In this document: in pieces, positions 1 to 6,905 of the stretch
Layout: every line of letters begins with the position of its first letter
Position numbering within the stretch: position 1 is the first letter of the stretch
From: an uncultured Xanthobacteraceae bacterium
GTDB lineage: Bacteria; Pseudomonadota; Alphaproteobacteria; Rhizobiales; Xanthobacteraceae
Assembly: GCA_955652925.1 (NCBI GenBank)
Contig: CATPCO010000821.1
Coordinates: 1-18,061 of the forward strand
Direction of reading: 5' to 3'
DNA: 18,061 bases
Made by a program: the position numbers and the translations under genes
The notes under the pieces: generated by a model
What the model was told of the DNA's origin: nothing
Seen by the model: the letters and a program-made list of their open reading frames with translations, nothing else
Databases searched by the model: none

Positions 1-552
1 CCATGGTGTTGATGGTATCCTTGAGCTCGAGAATTTCGCCGCGCACATCGACGGTGATCTTGCGCGAAAGGTCGCCGCGCGCGACGGCAGTCGTCACCTG
101 CGCGATGTTGCGGACCTGGTCGGTGAGGTTGCCGCACATGGCGTTCACCGAGTCGGTCAAATCCTTCCAGGTGCCGGCAACGCCCGGCACGATCGCCTGG
201 CCGCCGAGCTTGCCGTCGGTGCCAACCTCGCGCGCCACGCGCGTCACTTCAGACGCGAACGAGCGCAGCTGATCCACCATCGTGTTGATGGCTTCCTTGA
301 GCTGCAGGATCTCGCCCCGCACGTCGACCGTAATCTTCTTTGAGAGGTCGCCGTTGGCGACCGCAATCGTCACCTCGGCGATGTTGCGCACCTGGGCGGT
401 AAGGTTCGACGCCATGGAATTGACGTTCTCGGTCAGGTCCTTCCAGACGCCGGTCACCTCGCGCACCTGCGCCTGGCCGCCGAGCTTGCCTTCCGTTCCC
501 ACTTCGCGCGCCACGCGCGTCACCTCGGAAGTGAACACGCTGAGCTGCTTGA
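1..552 (-). repeat. Tandem 276-bp coding repeats (HAMP units)
   Basis: Positions 1-276 and 277-552 are near-copies in register: CCATGGTGTTGATGG at 1 and CCATCGTGTTGATGG at 277. A third, more diverged copy begins at 553. The period of exactly 276 bp equals 92 codons and matches the HAMP repeat unit of the kinase. The array continues off the left edge. Such arrays can expand or contract by recombination and are prone to assembly collapse. Confidence 0.85.
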
Positions 553-1066
553 TCATGGTGTTGACGATATTGGCGGAGCGCAGGAACTCGCCTTCGAGCG
601 GACGGCCATCGACGTCAAGGCGCACGGTCTGCAGGAGATCGCCTTTTGCAACGGCGGAAATGGCGCGGGTCACTTCCGTGGTCGGCCACAACAGGTCGTC
701 GATCAGCGTATTGACCGACGTCTCCATCTCGCCCCAGGCACCGTGGGTGAGGCCGAATTTCACCCGCTGGCGGGTCTTGCCTTCACGGCCAACCACATGA
801 CCCACGTGCTCGAGCTGCTGGGCCATGCGCTCGTTGGCGGCCACGATCTCGTTGAAGGTATCCGCAATCTTTCCGAGCAGCCCCACCTGGCTGCCTGCCA
901 TGCGAACTGAAAAGTCGCCGACGCGCATCGCCTGGAGCGCGTTGAGAAGATCATGCAGCTCGGACGACGAGCCGCCATTAAGGCGACCTTCCACCATCTC
1001 GGGAGCTGTGGCTGGAGGCGCCCCATTGGTCGCGAGTTCGCCAGCAGTCTGGTTATCGGGCTGCAT
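1..1066 (-). CDS. Poly-HAMP sensor histidine kinase, N-terminal part (truncated by window edge)
   Basis: The minus strand reads open from an ATG at 1066 to the window edge, giving 355 residues. The start has an excellent Shine-Dalgarno GGAGG five bases upstream, and an in-frame TGA lies a little further up. There is no signal peptide or membrane segment, so the protein is probably cytosolic. After a divergent leader (about residues 1-125) come repeated units of 92 residues, each with the signature SEVTRVAREVGT.GKLGGQA, W.DLT..VN.M, NLT.QVRNIA.VT.AVA.GDLS.KITVDVRGEI. These are tandem HAMP units as in group III hybrid histidine kinases (Nik1/Os-1 type) and their large rhizobial relatives, which carry further HAMP, kinase and receiver domains downstream. 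Those domains lie outside this window, so the kinase call is from family knowledge. Confidence 0.85.
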   Translation of the reverse strand, partial: MQPDNQTAGELATNGAPPATAPEMVEGRLNGGSSSELHDLLNALQAMRVGDFSVRMAGSQVGLLGKIADTFNEIVAANERMAQQLEHVGHVVGREGKTRQRVKFGLTHGAWGEMETSVNTLIDDLLWPTTEVTRAISAVAKGDLLQTVRLDVDGRPLEGEFLRSANIVNTMIKQLSVFTSEVTRVAREVGTEGKLGGQAQVREVTGVWKDLTENVNSMASNLTAQVRNIAEVTIAVANGDLSKKITVDVRGEILQLKEAINTMVDQLRSFASEVTRVAREVGTDGKLGGQAIVPGVAGTWKDLTDSVNAMCGNLTDQVRNIAQVTTAVARGDLSRKITVDVRGEILELKDTINTM

Positions 1067-1532
1067 CAGATCCTCCAAGGCGAATCGGCGCAAGGTGCCA
1101 TGAGATTGCTTTCCATGTCACGACTGGAGCGCGATGTGGCTGTGGGCTTTGTTGTGTAGGGTAAGAAACTTGCTGACGCGAGCACGCCAAATGAAAACTT
1201 GTACTGTTTGGCAAGCAGAAGCAGACGGCAGGGCAGGATGGACAGCGCCGGCGGCGGCACGGACTGTTTCATCCCCGCATGGCGGCGCCGGAACTTGACC
1301 GCAATGACATGAAGAGCCCCCTCTGGGCCTGCTCCGGCCATAAACCACCCCTCCTGCAACGAGCGTGCAGCACCACCTGACGCCTCTAACGCAGATCGGG
1401 TTTTTTTGTTCCGCGCTGGCGAATATTTTTCCTGTGCCCGGCTCGCGCCGGCAGGAGGTCTGACATTCAGCGGATTAAGTAGTTGAAAAAAAACGATAAT
1501 TTAGCCGCGCGACGAGTCGGATGCTGCCCTTG
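1067..1532. other. Intergenic region upstream of the poly-HAMP kinase
   Basis: This stretch of 466 bases holds no convincing gene; the open frames here lack family features and good start sites. It contains a short inverted repeat, GCCAAA (1186-1191) and TTTGGC (1207-1212), with a 15-base spacer, which could be an operator for the kinase gene. It also contains an A8 run at 1486-1493. On the minus strand that run reads as T8 about 40 bases past the stop of the decarboxylase beta gene, but I see only a weak stem before it, so an intrinsic terminator is possible and not shown. I could not assign a promoter with confidence. Confidence 0.5.
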
Positions 1533-2147
1533 TCACGCCTGCCGCAGCGCGGCGCGAAAACGATCGCGCAAGAGCGACCCATCGAAATTGCGCTTGAAGG
1601 GCGCAGGGTCGGTCGGCTTTACCCTCAGCACGACGAAACAGGTTCCGTTGGCCTCGCGCAGAAGGCGCGCACCACCTGCAAGATCTGCTTTGCTGGCGAC
1701 CGTGCAGGCGTGTTTGATGCCGCACCCGATTGCGACCTTTTCGAGATCAACGCCCAGGCTGGTGTGACTCTTCTGCCAGCCGGTTTCCCCGTAATGGCCG
1801 TTATCGACGCAAAGGATAGCGAGATTGGCAGGATCAACCACCGCGATGGTGGCGAGCGCACCCACATTCATCAGAAGCTCGCCGTCGCCGGTGACCACGA
1901 GCACGCGCTTGTCCGGCCGCGCAAGCGCGAGACCCAGCCCCATCATGGCGGCAGCGCCCATGGCGCCTCCGAGCGAGTACACATGCGCCCCGTCGCCGGC
2001 AACGGCGCCTACATCGCAGGCGGTCCCACCAAGTCCGCTGATGAACAGGAAATCTTCATGCCGGCCGATCAGCGCCGGAACGGCTTCGCTTCGCTCAAGT
2101 ACGAAAGGAGAGGCCGTGACAGCTGAGACAGGGTTCGGCTTGGGCAT
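1533..2147 (-). CDS. TPP-dependent 2-oxoacid decarboxylase, beta subunit (sulfopyruvate/phosphonopyruvate decarboxylase-like)
   Basis: This 204-residue protein is the pyrophosphate-binding half of a split thiamine-diphosphate decarboxylase. The TPP/Mg motif is clear: GDGE at residues 87-90, closed by D115-N116-G117. It is preceded by the family stretch around YSLGGAMGAAAMMGLGLALA (58-77). Its size is that of ComE-type beta subunits of sulfopyruvate decarboxylase and related split enzymes. The start ATG is ten bases past the stop of the alpha subunit, with an AGGCG-like ribosome site, so the two are translated in tandem and should assemble together. The true substrate (sulfopyruvate, phosphonopyruvate or another short 2-oxoacid) cannot be told from sequence. 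No coenzyme M or phosphonate genes lie nearby, so a generic label is safer than comE. Confidence 0.85.
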   Translation of the reverse strand: MPKPNPVSAVTASPFVLERSEAVPALIGRHEDFLFISGLGGTACDVGAVAGDGAHVYSLGGAMGAAAMMGLGLALARPDKRVLVVTGDGELLMNVGALATIAVVDPANLAILCVDNGHYGETGWQKSHTSLGVDLEKVAIGCGIKHACTVASKADLAGGARLLREANGTCFVVLRVKPTDPAPFKRNFDGSLLRDRFRAALRQA

Positions 2148-2157
2148 TTCGCTCGCC

Positions 2158-2691
2158 TCAAAACGGCTTGGCGCCGATCAGCCGTTGTGACAGTAACACC
2201 GCGACCGCCTGACCGCCTTTGAATGCCATGGTGAGGGCCGCAGTCGTTGCCGGCACGACCTCCTCGGGACATTCGATACGCAGGCAGATCACGCCCATGG
2301 CCTCCAGCGCCGGTTGCGTCGCTTGTCCCATGGCAAACTGCCACGGGTTGCCCTCGCCGAAATCGCCACGCATGCTCACGAGCGTGAGGAAGGGAAAGCG
2401 CCCGCCCCTGATCAGGGAGAGCATATTGATGCAGTTGCCCACCCCACTCGACTGCATGAGCAGAACGGCGCGCGCCCCGCCAAGATCGGCACCTGCAATC
2501 AGCGCCACGCCTTCTTCTTCCGTCGTCAGTGCGATTGAATGCACATCGGAATCGCCAAGCGAGCGGTCGATCAGGATGCTGTGGCCGGCATCCGGCACGT
2601 AGCCGAACTGAGTGACGCCGTGTTCGCGCAGCAGATCGTAGAGCGCGTGCTGCCAGGGCGTTTGCGCCTGCCTTGTCACAGCCGATCCCAT
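2158..2691 (-). CDS. TPP-dependent 2-oxoacid decarboxylase, alpha subunit
   Basis: This 177-residue protein is the pyrimidine-binding half of the split TPP enzyme. Visible landmarks are W13, the YVPDAGH stretch (31-37), the conserved glutamates TTEEEG (56-61), one of which activates the cofactor in this fold, and QSSGVGNCINMLSL (80-93). It matches ComD-type alpha subunits in length and architecture. The ATG lies four bases past the stop of the upstream binding-protein gene, with GGAG just ahead, so it is part of the same transcript. With its beta partner it should form an alpha/beta decarboxylase giving CO2 and an aldehyde from a 2-oxoacid. Its presence behind two TctC-type proteins suggests the acid is imported. 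Confidence 0.85.
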   Translation of the reverse strand: MGSAVTRQAQTPWQHALYDLLREHGVTQFGYVPDAGHSILIDRSLGDSDVHSIALTTEEEGVALIAGADLGGARAVLLMQSSGVGNCINMLSLIRGGRFPFLTLVSMRGDFGEGNPWQFAMGQATQPALEAMGVICLRIECPEEVVPATTAALTMAFKGGQAVAVLLSQRLIGAKPF

Positions 2692-2695
2692 CGCA

Positions 2696-3685
2696 TCACT
2701 CCGCCTTGATTCCGGCCGAGCGGATGATGGCCGACCACTTGCTCTCCTCGCGCTCGATCACGGCGGCGTGCTCCTCCGGCGTGGTCGGCATCGGCTCGGC
2801 GCCTTCCTGGAGCAGGCGATGTCTGACCTCCTTGGTCGCAAGTGCTGCGCGCAGCTCCTTGTTGAGACGCTCGACGATCGGGCGTGGCGTTCCGGCCGGC
2901 GCAAGGAGCCCATAGCTGAGGACCGCATCAAATCCCGGCAGTCCCGATTCGGCTATGGTCGGAAGATCCGGCAGGGCCGCCGAGCGGCGCAAGGATGTGG
3001 CGGCGAGCGCGATGATCAGCTTCGATTCGATGGCGGCGCGTGAGACCGGAATCGGATTGAAGGCGACCTTCACATGACCGCCGGCAAGATCGGTGATCAA
3101 TGGATTGGAGCCCTTGTACGGAATTTGCTGCACATTGACATTCGCCTGCTGGGCAAACAAGACCGAGGCAAGATGATTGACCGTCCCGACGCCGGGCACT
3201 CCGATCTGGAACGGCTGATCGGCGGCTTTCATCAACGCAATCAGATCGGCCACGGTGCCAGTCTTCACGCTCGGATGGATCAGGAGCAGCGACGGCGCCG
3301 ACGCAATCAGGCCGATGGGCGCGAAATCCTTGCGCGGATCATAGCCGACATCGCGATGCATGCTCGGCCCCGTCGCCAGTGTCGACGTGTAGCCAAGAAG
3401 GAGCGTATAGCCGTCGGGCGCGCTTTTGGCGGCCTGACGGGTGCCGACCGTGCCGCTTCCTCCGGCGGCGCGATTTTCCACCACCACCTGCTGGCCGAGC
3501 GAGGCGCTGAGCTTGTCGGCGACTGCGCGCGCCATGATGTCATTGGTTCCACCGGGCGGCAGCGGAATAACGAGCGTGATCGGCCGGCTTGGATAGGCCT
3601 GCGCCCAGGCGAGCGGAGACGTGTTGAGTGCAACTACGGCCACCACCGCGGCAGTTGCTGCAACCAACTTGGTTGTGCTGCGCAC
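2696..3685 (-). CDS. Tripartite tricarboxylate transporter-type substrate-binding protein (Bug/TctC family)
   Basis: This is a 329-residue periplasmic binding protein. It starts at a GTG at 3685 with GAGG about ten bases upstream. The N-terminus is a signal peptide with probable cleavage after AWA (near residue 28), followed by the Bug/TctC opening YPSRPITLVIPLPPGG and the inner motifs AAKSAPDGYTLLLG, GYDPRKDFAPIG and PYKGSNPLITDLAGGH. The family binds small carboxylates, with ligand-contacting loops around PPGGTND and the KG.NP region. The gene begins 14 bases past the previous TctC gene and ends four bases before the decarboxylase alpha gene. No TctA or TctB membrane partner is encoded here, so it is an orphan receptor of the kind abundant in Bordetella and Bradyrhizobiaceae. 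Confidence 0.9.
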   Translation of the reverse strand: MRSTTKLVAATAAVVAVVALNTSPLAWAQAYPSRPITLVIPLPPGGTNDIMARAVADKLSASLGQQVVVENRAAGGSGTVGTRQAAKSAPDGYTLLLGYTSTLATGPSMHRDVGYDPRKDFAPIGLIASAPSLLLIHPSVKTGTVADLIALMKAADQPFQIGVPGVGTVNHLASVLFAQQANVNVQQIPYKGSNPLITDLAGGHVKVAFNPIPVSRAAIESKLIIALAATSLRRSAALPDLPTIAESGLPGFDAVLSYGLLAPAGTPRPIVERLNKELRAALATKEVRHRLLQEGAEPMPTTPEEHAAVIEREESKWSAIIRSAGIKAE

Positions 3686-3699
3686 GCGCCCAGGTCCTC

Positions 3700-4674
3700 T
3701 TATTCCGGCCTGATGCCGGCGGCCTTAACCAGATCAGACCACAATGTGAGCTCGTGATCGATAAGGACCGTATAGTTCCGTGGCGTACCCGGTTCCGGGT
3801 CTGCGCCCGCCAATGCGAGACGTTGACGAACCTCGTCGCTCGACAGCGCGTCGTTGAGCGCCCGGTTCAAGCTTTCGATCACACTGCGCCGGGTGCCGGC
3901 CGCAGCCACGAGCCCCCACCGCAGCGGTACGTCGAAGCCATCGAGACCAGTTTCTGCAAAGGTCGGAACCGAAGGCAGAAGCGCAGAACGCTTCGCGGCG
4001 GCAACCGCCAGTCCGTCAATAGCGCCTGCGGCAATCTGGGCATGAACATTGGGAACCGCGCTGATCAGGACGCGAATGTGCCCGCCCAGCAAATCAGTGA
4101 GAGCGGGGCCGGCACCTTTGTATGGGACGTGCTGAACTTGCATGCCGGTTCGATGAGCGAGAAGCTCGACCGTGAGATGACCGAGCGTGCCGGTGCCAGG
4201 GGAGCCGTAAAGAATAGGGCCCTCCTTGCCGCGCGCGATAAGCTCCGGAAGCGAGCGAGCTTGAAAGCTCGGATGCACCACGATCACATTTGGTGTCGCG
4301 GCGATCACTCCGATCGGCTCGAAATCGCTGCGCGGATCGTAGCCAAGATTCTCGATGAGGCTCGGCGCGGTGCCCATCGTTGCGCTGGTCCCGATCAGCA
4401 CGGTGTAGCCGTCGGGCTCACTCCTGGCGACTGCGCGCGTCGCCACCGCACCACCGGCGCCGGGGCGATTGTCAATGATGATTTGCTGACCGAGCGTTTC
4501 GCTCATTTTGTCGGCGATGCTGCGCGCCGCCGTGCCGGCGCTGCCGCCGGGCGCGTACGGAACGATCAGCGTGATCGGCCGGCTCGGATAATCTTGTGCC
4601 ACCGCCGGCGTCAAAACCAGCGCCGCGAAAACAATGGACAAAGCGGCGAGTAGCATCATCATCGTGTGCTGCAA
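3700..4674 (-). CDS. Second Bug/TctC-type substrate-binding protein
   Basis: First gene of the decarboxylase operon. The open frame reaches a TTG at 4716, but a strong AAGGAGG lies inside it. I therefore favour the TTG at 4674 (12 bases from AAGGAGG, with an AGGG six bases away) or the ATG at 4662; either gives a good signal peptide (MMMLLAALSIVFA...TPAVA) before QDYPSRPITLIVPYAPGG. Family motifs follow: RSEPDGYTVLIG, GYDPRSDFEPIG, PYKGAGPALTDLLGGH. It is clearly related to its downstream neighbour but well diverged, so the pair is not a recent duplication and may bind different acids. It is divergently placed to the TPP decarboxylase relic, with about 56 bases between the starts, where a promoter is likely. 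Confidence 0.88.
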   Translation of the reverse strand: MQHTMMMLLAALSIVFAALVLTPAVAQDYPSRPITLIVPYAPGGSAGTAARSIADKMSETLGQQIIIDNRPGAGGAVATRAVARSEPDGYTVLIGTSATMGTAPSLIENLGYDPRSDFEPIGVIAATPNVIVVHPSFQARSLPELIARGKEGPILYGSPGTGTLGHLTVELLAHRTGMQVQHVPYKGAGPALTDLLGGHIRVLISAVPNVHAQIAAGAIDGLAVAAAKRSALLPSVPTFAETGLDGFDVPLRWGLVAAAGTRRSVIESLNRALNDALSSDEVRQRLALAGADPEPGTPRNYTVLIDHELTLWSDLVKAAGIRPE

Positions 4675-4730
4675 TGGACGCCCTACCCTCCTTGCGGGCA
4701 AGATCATATCATGCAAGTGAGATGGCTCGC

Positions 4731-5064
4731 ATGAGCTGGCCCGATCGATTTCTCCAGATGCTCAAGGAAAACGACTAACGGCATCTATCAGATCACGGGG
4801 AAACAGGCCGCAGCGACTGCCACTACGGCCGACATTGTCGCCATTGCCCGCGGCGCCTGGATTGCCCGCAGCCATTGGATCCGCGACGAGCATCATTTTG
4901 AGGAGCTCCTCGCTCGCCGGTTCGACGACGGCGGGCCGGTGCTGCTCGCGGCCAGGATCGATGACGCACCGGGCGTCGGCCAGACCGTGCGCGATCCGCC
5001 GCTCATCCGTCATCGCTTCATGGAAGGGCTCGGGACCGGGCGCGCCAGCGCCCTCGATGGTTAG
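4731..5064 (+). pseudogene. Relic of a second TPP-dependent decarboxylase, middle deleted and frame broken
   Basis: From the ATG at 4731 the plus strand reads MSWPDRFLQMLKEND and stops at TAA (4776-4778). This matches the start of the alpha subunit in this window (W..AL.DLLREHG). One base over, from 4777, the frame reads NGIYQITGKQ and continues through ADIVAIARGA and DDAPGVGQTVRDPPLIRHRF to TAG at 5062-5064. This matches the C-terminal part of a beta subunit (compare NGHYGETGWQ). The material between, including the catalytic Glu and the GDG motif, is absent. Measured on the intact pair nearby, about 0.8 kb is missing. The junction sits in GAAAACGAC-T-AACGGC, where END and DNG codons could supply microhomology. 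It cannot make an active enzyme. Confidence 0.75.
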
Positions 5065-5115
5065 AGCAAGTTTCGATGACGTTTGATCATGACGGAGCGG
5101 TGCGGCGCGCGATAA

Positions 5116-5134
5116 CTCTCCCCTGCGGGGAGAG
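5116..5134. repeat. Palindrome CTCTCCCC-TGC-GGGGAGAG
   Basis: A perfect 8-bp inverted repeat with a 3-base loop lies between the convergent decarboxylase relic and the alpha/beta hydrolase gene. It resembles the short GC-rich intergenic palindromes dispersed in rhizobial genomes. No T-run follows on either strand, so it is not a standard intrinsic terminator, although it may stabilise 3' ends. Confidence 0.7.
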
Positions 5135-5181
5135 GTGCCGCTGCTGGCTCGATCTCAGCGAAACAGACTCTAATTCCCGGA

Positions 5182-5985
5182 TCACAGCCCCTCGTCCACG
5201 AACGGCTTGGCGATGTCCAGTGCGCCGTGCACGCCGAGGTCATTGTGCCCGGCGCCGGGAAAGCGCACGAACCGCTTGGGCGCGCTGATCAGCCCGTAGA
5301 GCCGCTCGCCGAGCGCAATCGGCACCACATTGTCGCGCTCCCCGTGCAGCATCAGGACTGGGGCCGTCACTTTGCCGATGCGAAGATCGGAACGGAACGG
5401 ATCCTTGATCAACCAGCGCACCGGCAGATACCAATAAATGCTGCTCGCAACGTCCGTGATGGATGTGAACGGGGATTCGAGCACCATGCGCGCGACGGGT
5501 TTTTCCGCAGCAAGGGCAACGGCGACGCCGCTGCCGAGCGACTCGCCCCACGCCACGATGCGGTCGGCGGGATAGCGTGCTGCGGCAAAAGCATAGGTCG
5601 CGCGCGCGTCCTCGATGAGTCCGGTCTCGCTCGGGCGACCGCTCGATCCGCCATAGCCGCGATAACTCAGCGCAACGAGCCCATCGCCGTTCGCTGTGAG
5701 TGAATGCAGGCGCTCGCCGCGCCAGGCGAGCGCACCGCCGTTGCCGTGAAAATAGAGGATGACAGGTTTTTCTCCGCGCGGCGGAATGTGCCACACGATC
5801 ACGCGTTCCCCGTCGGCGGTATCGAGGAGAACCTCCTCGGCCTGCGGCAGCCCTGCAACGGCGGGTGGCGTGCGCGCGCGGTCGGGGAAATACTGCAGCG
5901 AGCGCTGGCCCAGATACACCAGCGCCACCAGCCCGCCGTAGCCGACGGGCACAATGATCAGGAGCCATTTCAGCATGGATCGCAC
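5182..5985 (-). CDS. Membrane-anchored alpha/beta hydrolase
   Basis: This 267-residue protein has an N-terminal hydrophobic segment (about residues 5-25), probably an uncleaved anchor that places the catalytic domain outside the inner membrane. The alpha/beta hydrolase core follows. It shows the oxyanion-hole stretch YFHGNGG (78-84), YRGYGGSSGRPSE (108-120), the nucleophile elbow GESLGSG with Ser149, the acid Asp218 in HGERDNVVP and the base His247 in GAGHND, so the triad is complete. Length and motifs fit the ABHD13/YfhR-like (Bem46) group, whose physiological substrates are mostly unknown. It is last in the run of minus-strand genes 7913-5182, but a 96-base gap with inverted repeats separates it from the SDR gene, so cotranscription is uncertain. 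Confidence 0.85.
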   Translation of the reverse strand: MRSMLKWLLIIVPVGYGGLVALVYLGQRSLQYFPDRARTPPAVAGLPQAEEVLLDTADGERVIVWHIPPRGEKPVILYFHGNGGALAWRGERLHSLTANGDGLVALSYRGYGGSSGRPSETGLIEDARATYAFAAARYPADRIVAWGESLGSGVAVALAAEKPVARMVLESPFTSITDVASSIYWYLPVRWLIKDPFRSDLRIGKVTAPVLMLHGERDNVVPIALGERLYGLISAPKRFVRFPGAGHNDLGVHGALDIAKPFVDEGL

Positions 5986-5988
5986 GCA

Positions 5989-6061
5989 CGTTGGGTCGAG
6001 TTCTTCACGCGACCCAACGCTCCACCGATAGTGTTGGGTCTCGCAAGAGCGCTCAACCCAA
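5989..6061. repeat. Intergenic inverted repeats of the TTGGGT/ACCCAA type
   Basis: CGTTGGGTCG (5989-5998) pairs perfectly with CGACCCAACG (6010-6019) across an 11-base loop. A second, weaker pair follows: TTGGGT (6034-6039) with ACCCAA (6056-6061). The TTGGGT...ACCCAA theme next to GCTACG resembles dispersed intergenic elements of Bradyrhizobium-type genomes. It lies between the SDR and hydrolase genes and could form an RNA hairpin that tunes distal expression. Confidence 0.65.
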
Positions 6062-6081
6062 GCTACGGTCTTACCAAAGCA

Positions 6082-6891
6082 TTAGCGGTCACGCATGCGG
6101 TCCATGAGCGGCTTGTTCTGGCCGCCATCAATCTCGATCATGGTGCCGTTGACGAAGAAGGCGAGATCGGAGGCCAGGAACGTCACGAGATTGGCGACCT
6201 CTTCCGACTCGGCGATGCGCCCCAACGGAATGCTCGCAGGCGCGAGCTTGTCCGCCTGCTCGAAGCTCAAATTCATGTCGCGGGCCATGGCATGCACAAG
6301 CCCGGTCCACCGTTCGGTCCGCACCGGTCCCGGATTGACGCAAACGAAGCTGATATTGTCCTTGCCGTATTGGCTCGCGAGCGAGTTGGTCAGGTTCTGC
6401 CCCGCCGCGTTCGCAGCGCCCGGCGCAATCTCCCAGTATGAGAACTTGATGCCATCATTGCCGATGACATTCACGACCCGGCCCTTTTTCTGTTTCTGCA
6501 TGATGGGCAATACGTGCTTCATGCATCGCACATAGCCCATGAACTTGAGCTGAAGTGCGCTTGCCCACTCCTCTTCCGTCAGATGCTCGATGACGCCGCC
6601 GGGCGCCGATCCCGCATTGTTGACGAGGATGTCGATGCGCCCGAGCGCAGCATGGGCTTGCTTGACGAAATTTTCCGCGTCCGCCGGCTTGGTGAGGTCG
6701 GCCGCTAAGGGAATGATCTTGCGCCCGGTTGCCTTGGAGATCTCGGCCGCGGCGGCCTCCAGCGGCTCTTTGCGCCGCGCGCAGATCGCCACGTCAACGC
6801 CTTCCTGGGCGAGCGTGCGGGTGACCGCCTTGCCAATTCCTGCGCTCGCCCCGGTAACAACTGCTTTCTTTCCCTGCAACCCCAAATCCAT
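6082..6891 (-). CDS. SDR-fold protein without the usual catalytic tetrad
   Basis: This 269-residue protein has the short-chain dehydrogenase/reductase fold. It starts at the ATG at 6891 with AAAGGGG six bases upstream; the frame continues further up but only as a shadow of the next gene. Cofactor motifs are present: TGASAGIG (13-20) and NNAG (91-94). The C-terminal VNPGPVRTER (185-194) and FFVNGTMIEIDGG (245-257) are also typical. The catalytic residues are not: aligned to classical SDRs, the helix-4 Asn is Lys116, the Ser site falls in VIGNDG (142-147), and YxxxK is replaced by P157-GAA-N161. It could be a divergent SDR using other residues or a non-catalytic binder. It lies 14 bases downstream of the amidohydrolase gene, so the two form an operon. 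Confidence 0.85.
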   Translation of the reverse strand: MDLGLQGKKAVVTGASAGIGKAVTRTLAQEGVDVAICARRKEPLEAAAAEISKATGRKIIPLAADLTKPADAENFVKQAHAALGRIDILVNNAGSAPGGVIEHLTEEEWASALQLKFMGYVRCMKHVLPIMQKQKKGRVVNVIGNDGIKFSYWEIAPGAANAAGQNLTNSLASQYGKDNISFVCVNPGPVRTERWTGLVHAMARDMNLSFEQADKLAPASIPLGRIAESEEVANLVTFLASDLAFFVNGTMIEIDGGQNKPLMDRMRDR

Positions 6892-6905
6892 GGCGTACCC
6901 CTTTA

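Noticed and set aside
2080..2100. CTTCGCTTCGCTCAA resembling the arm of the 7993-8064 repeat
   Set aside because: It lies within the decarboxylase beta coding sequence, has no partner arm, and is explained by its codons.
1483..2190. Plus-strand frames opposite the decarboxylase beta gene
   Set aside because: They run antisense to a gene with a clear TPP-binding motif and have no support of their own.
3628..4653. Plus-strand open frame of 341 codons
   Set aside because: It is antisense to the second TctC gene, Arg-rich, and without recognisable motifs.
4762..5013. Minus-strand frame of 83 codons opposite the decarboxylase relic
   Set aside because: The plus strand shows recognisable TPP-enzyme sequence; the minus frame shows nothing.
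5116..5134. Intrinsic terminator for the hydrolase or decarboxylase relic
   Set aside because: The stem is perfect, but no T-run follows on either strand; kept only as a palindromic repeat.
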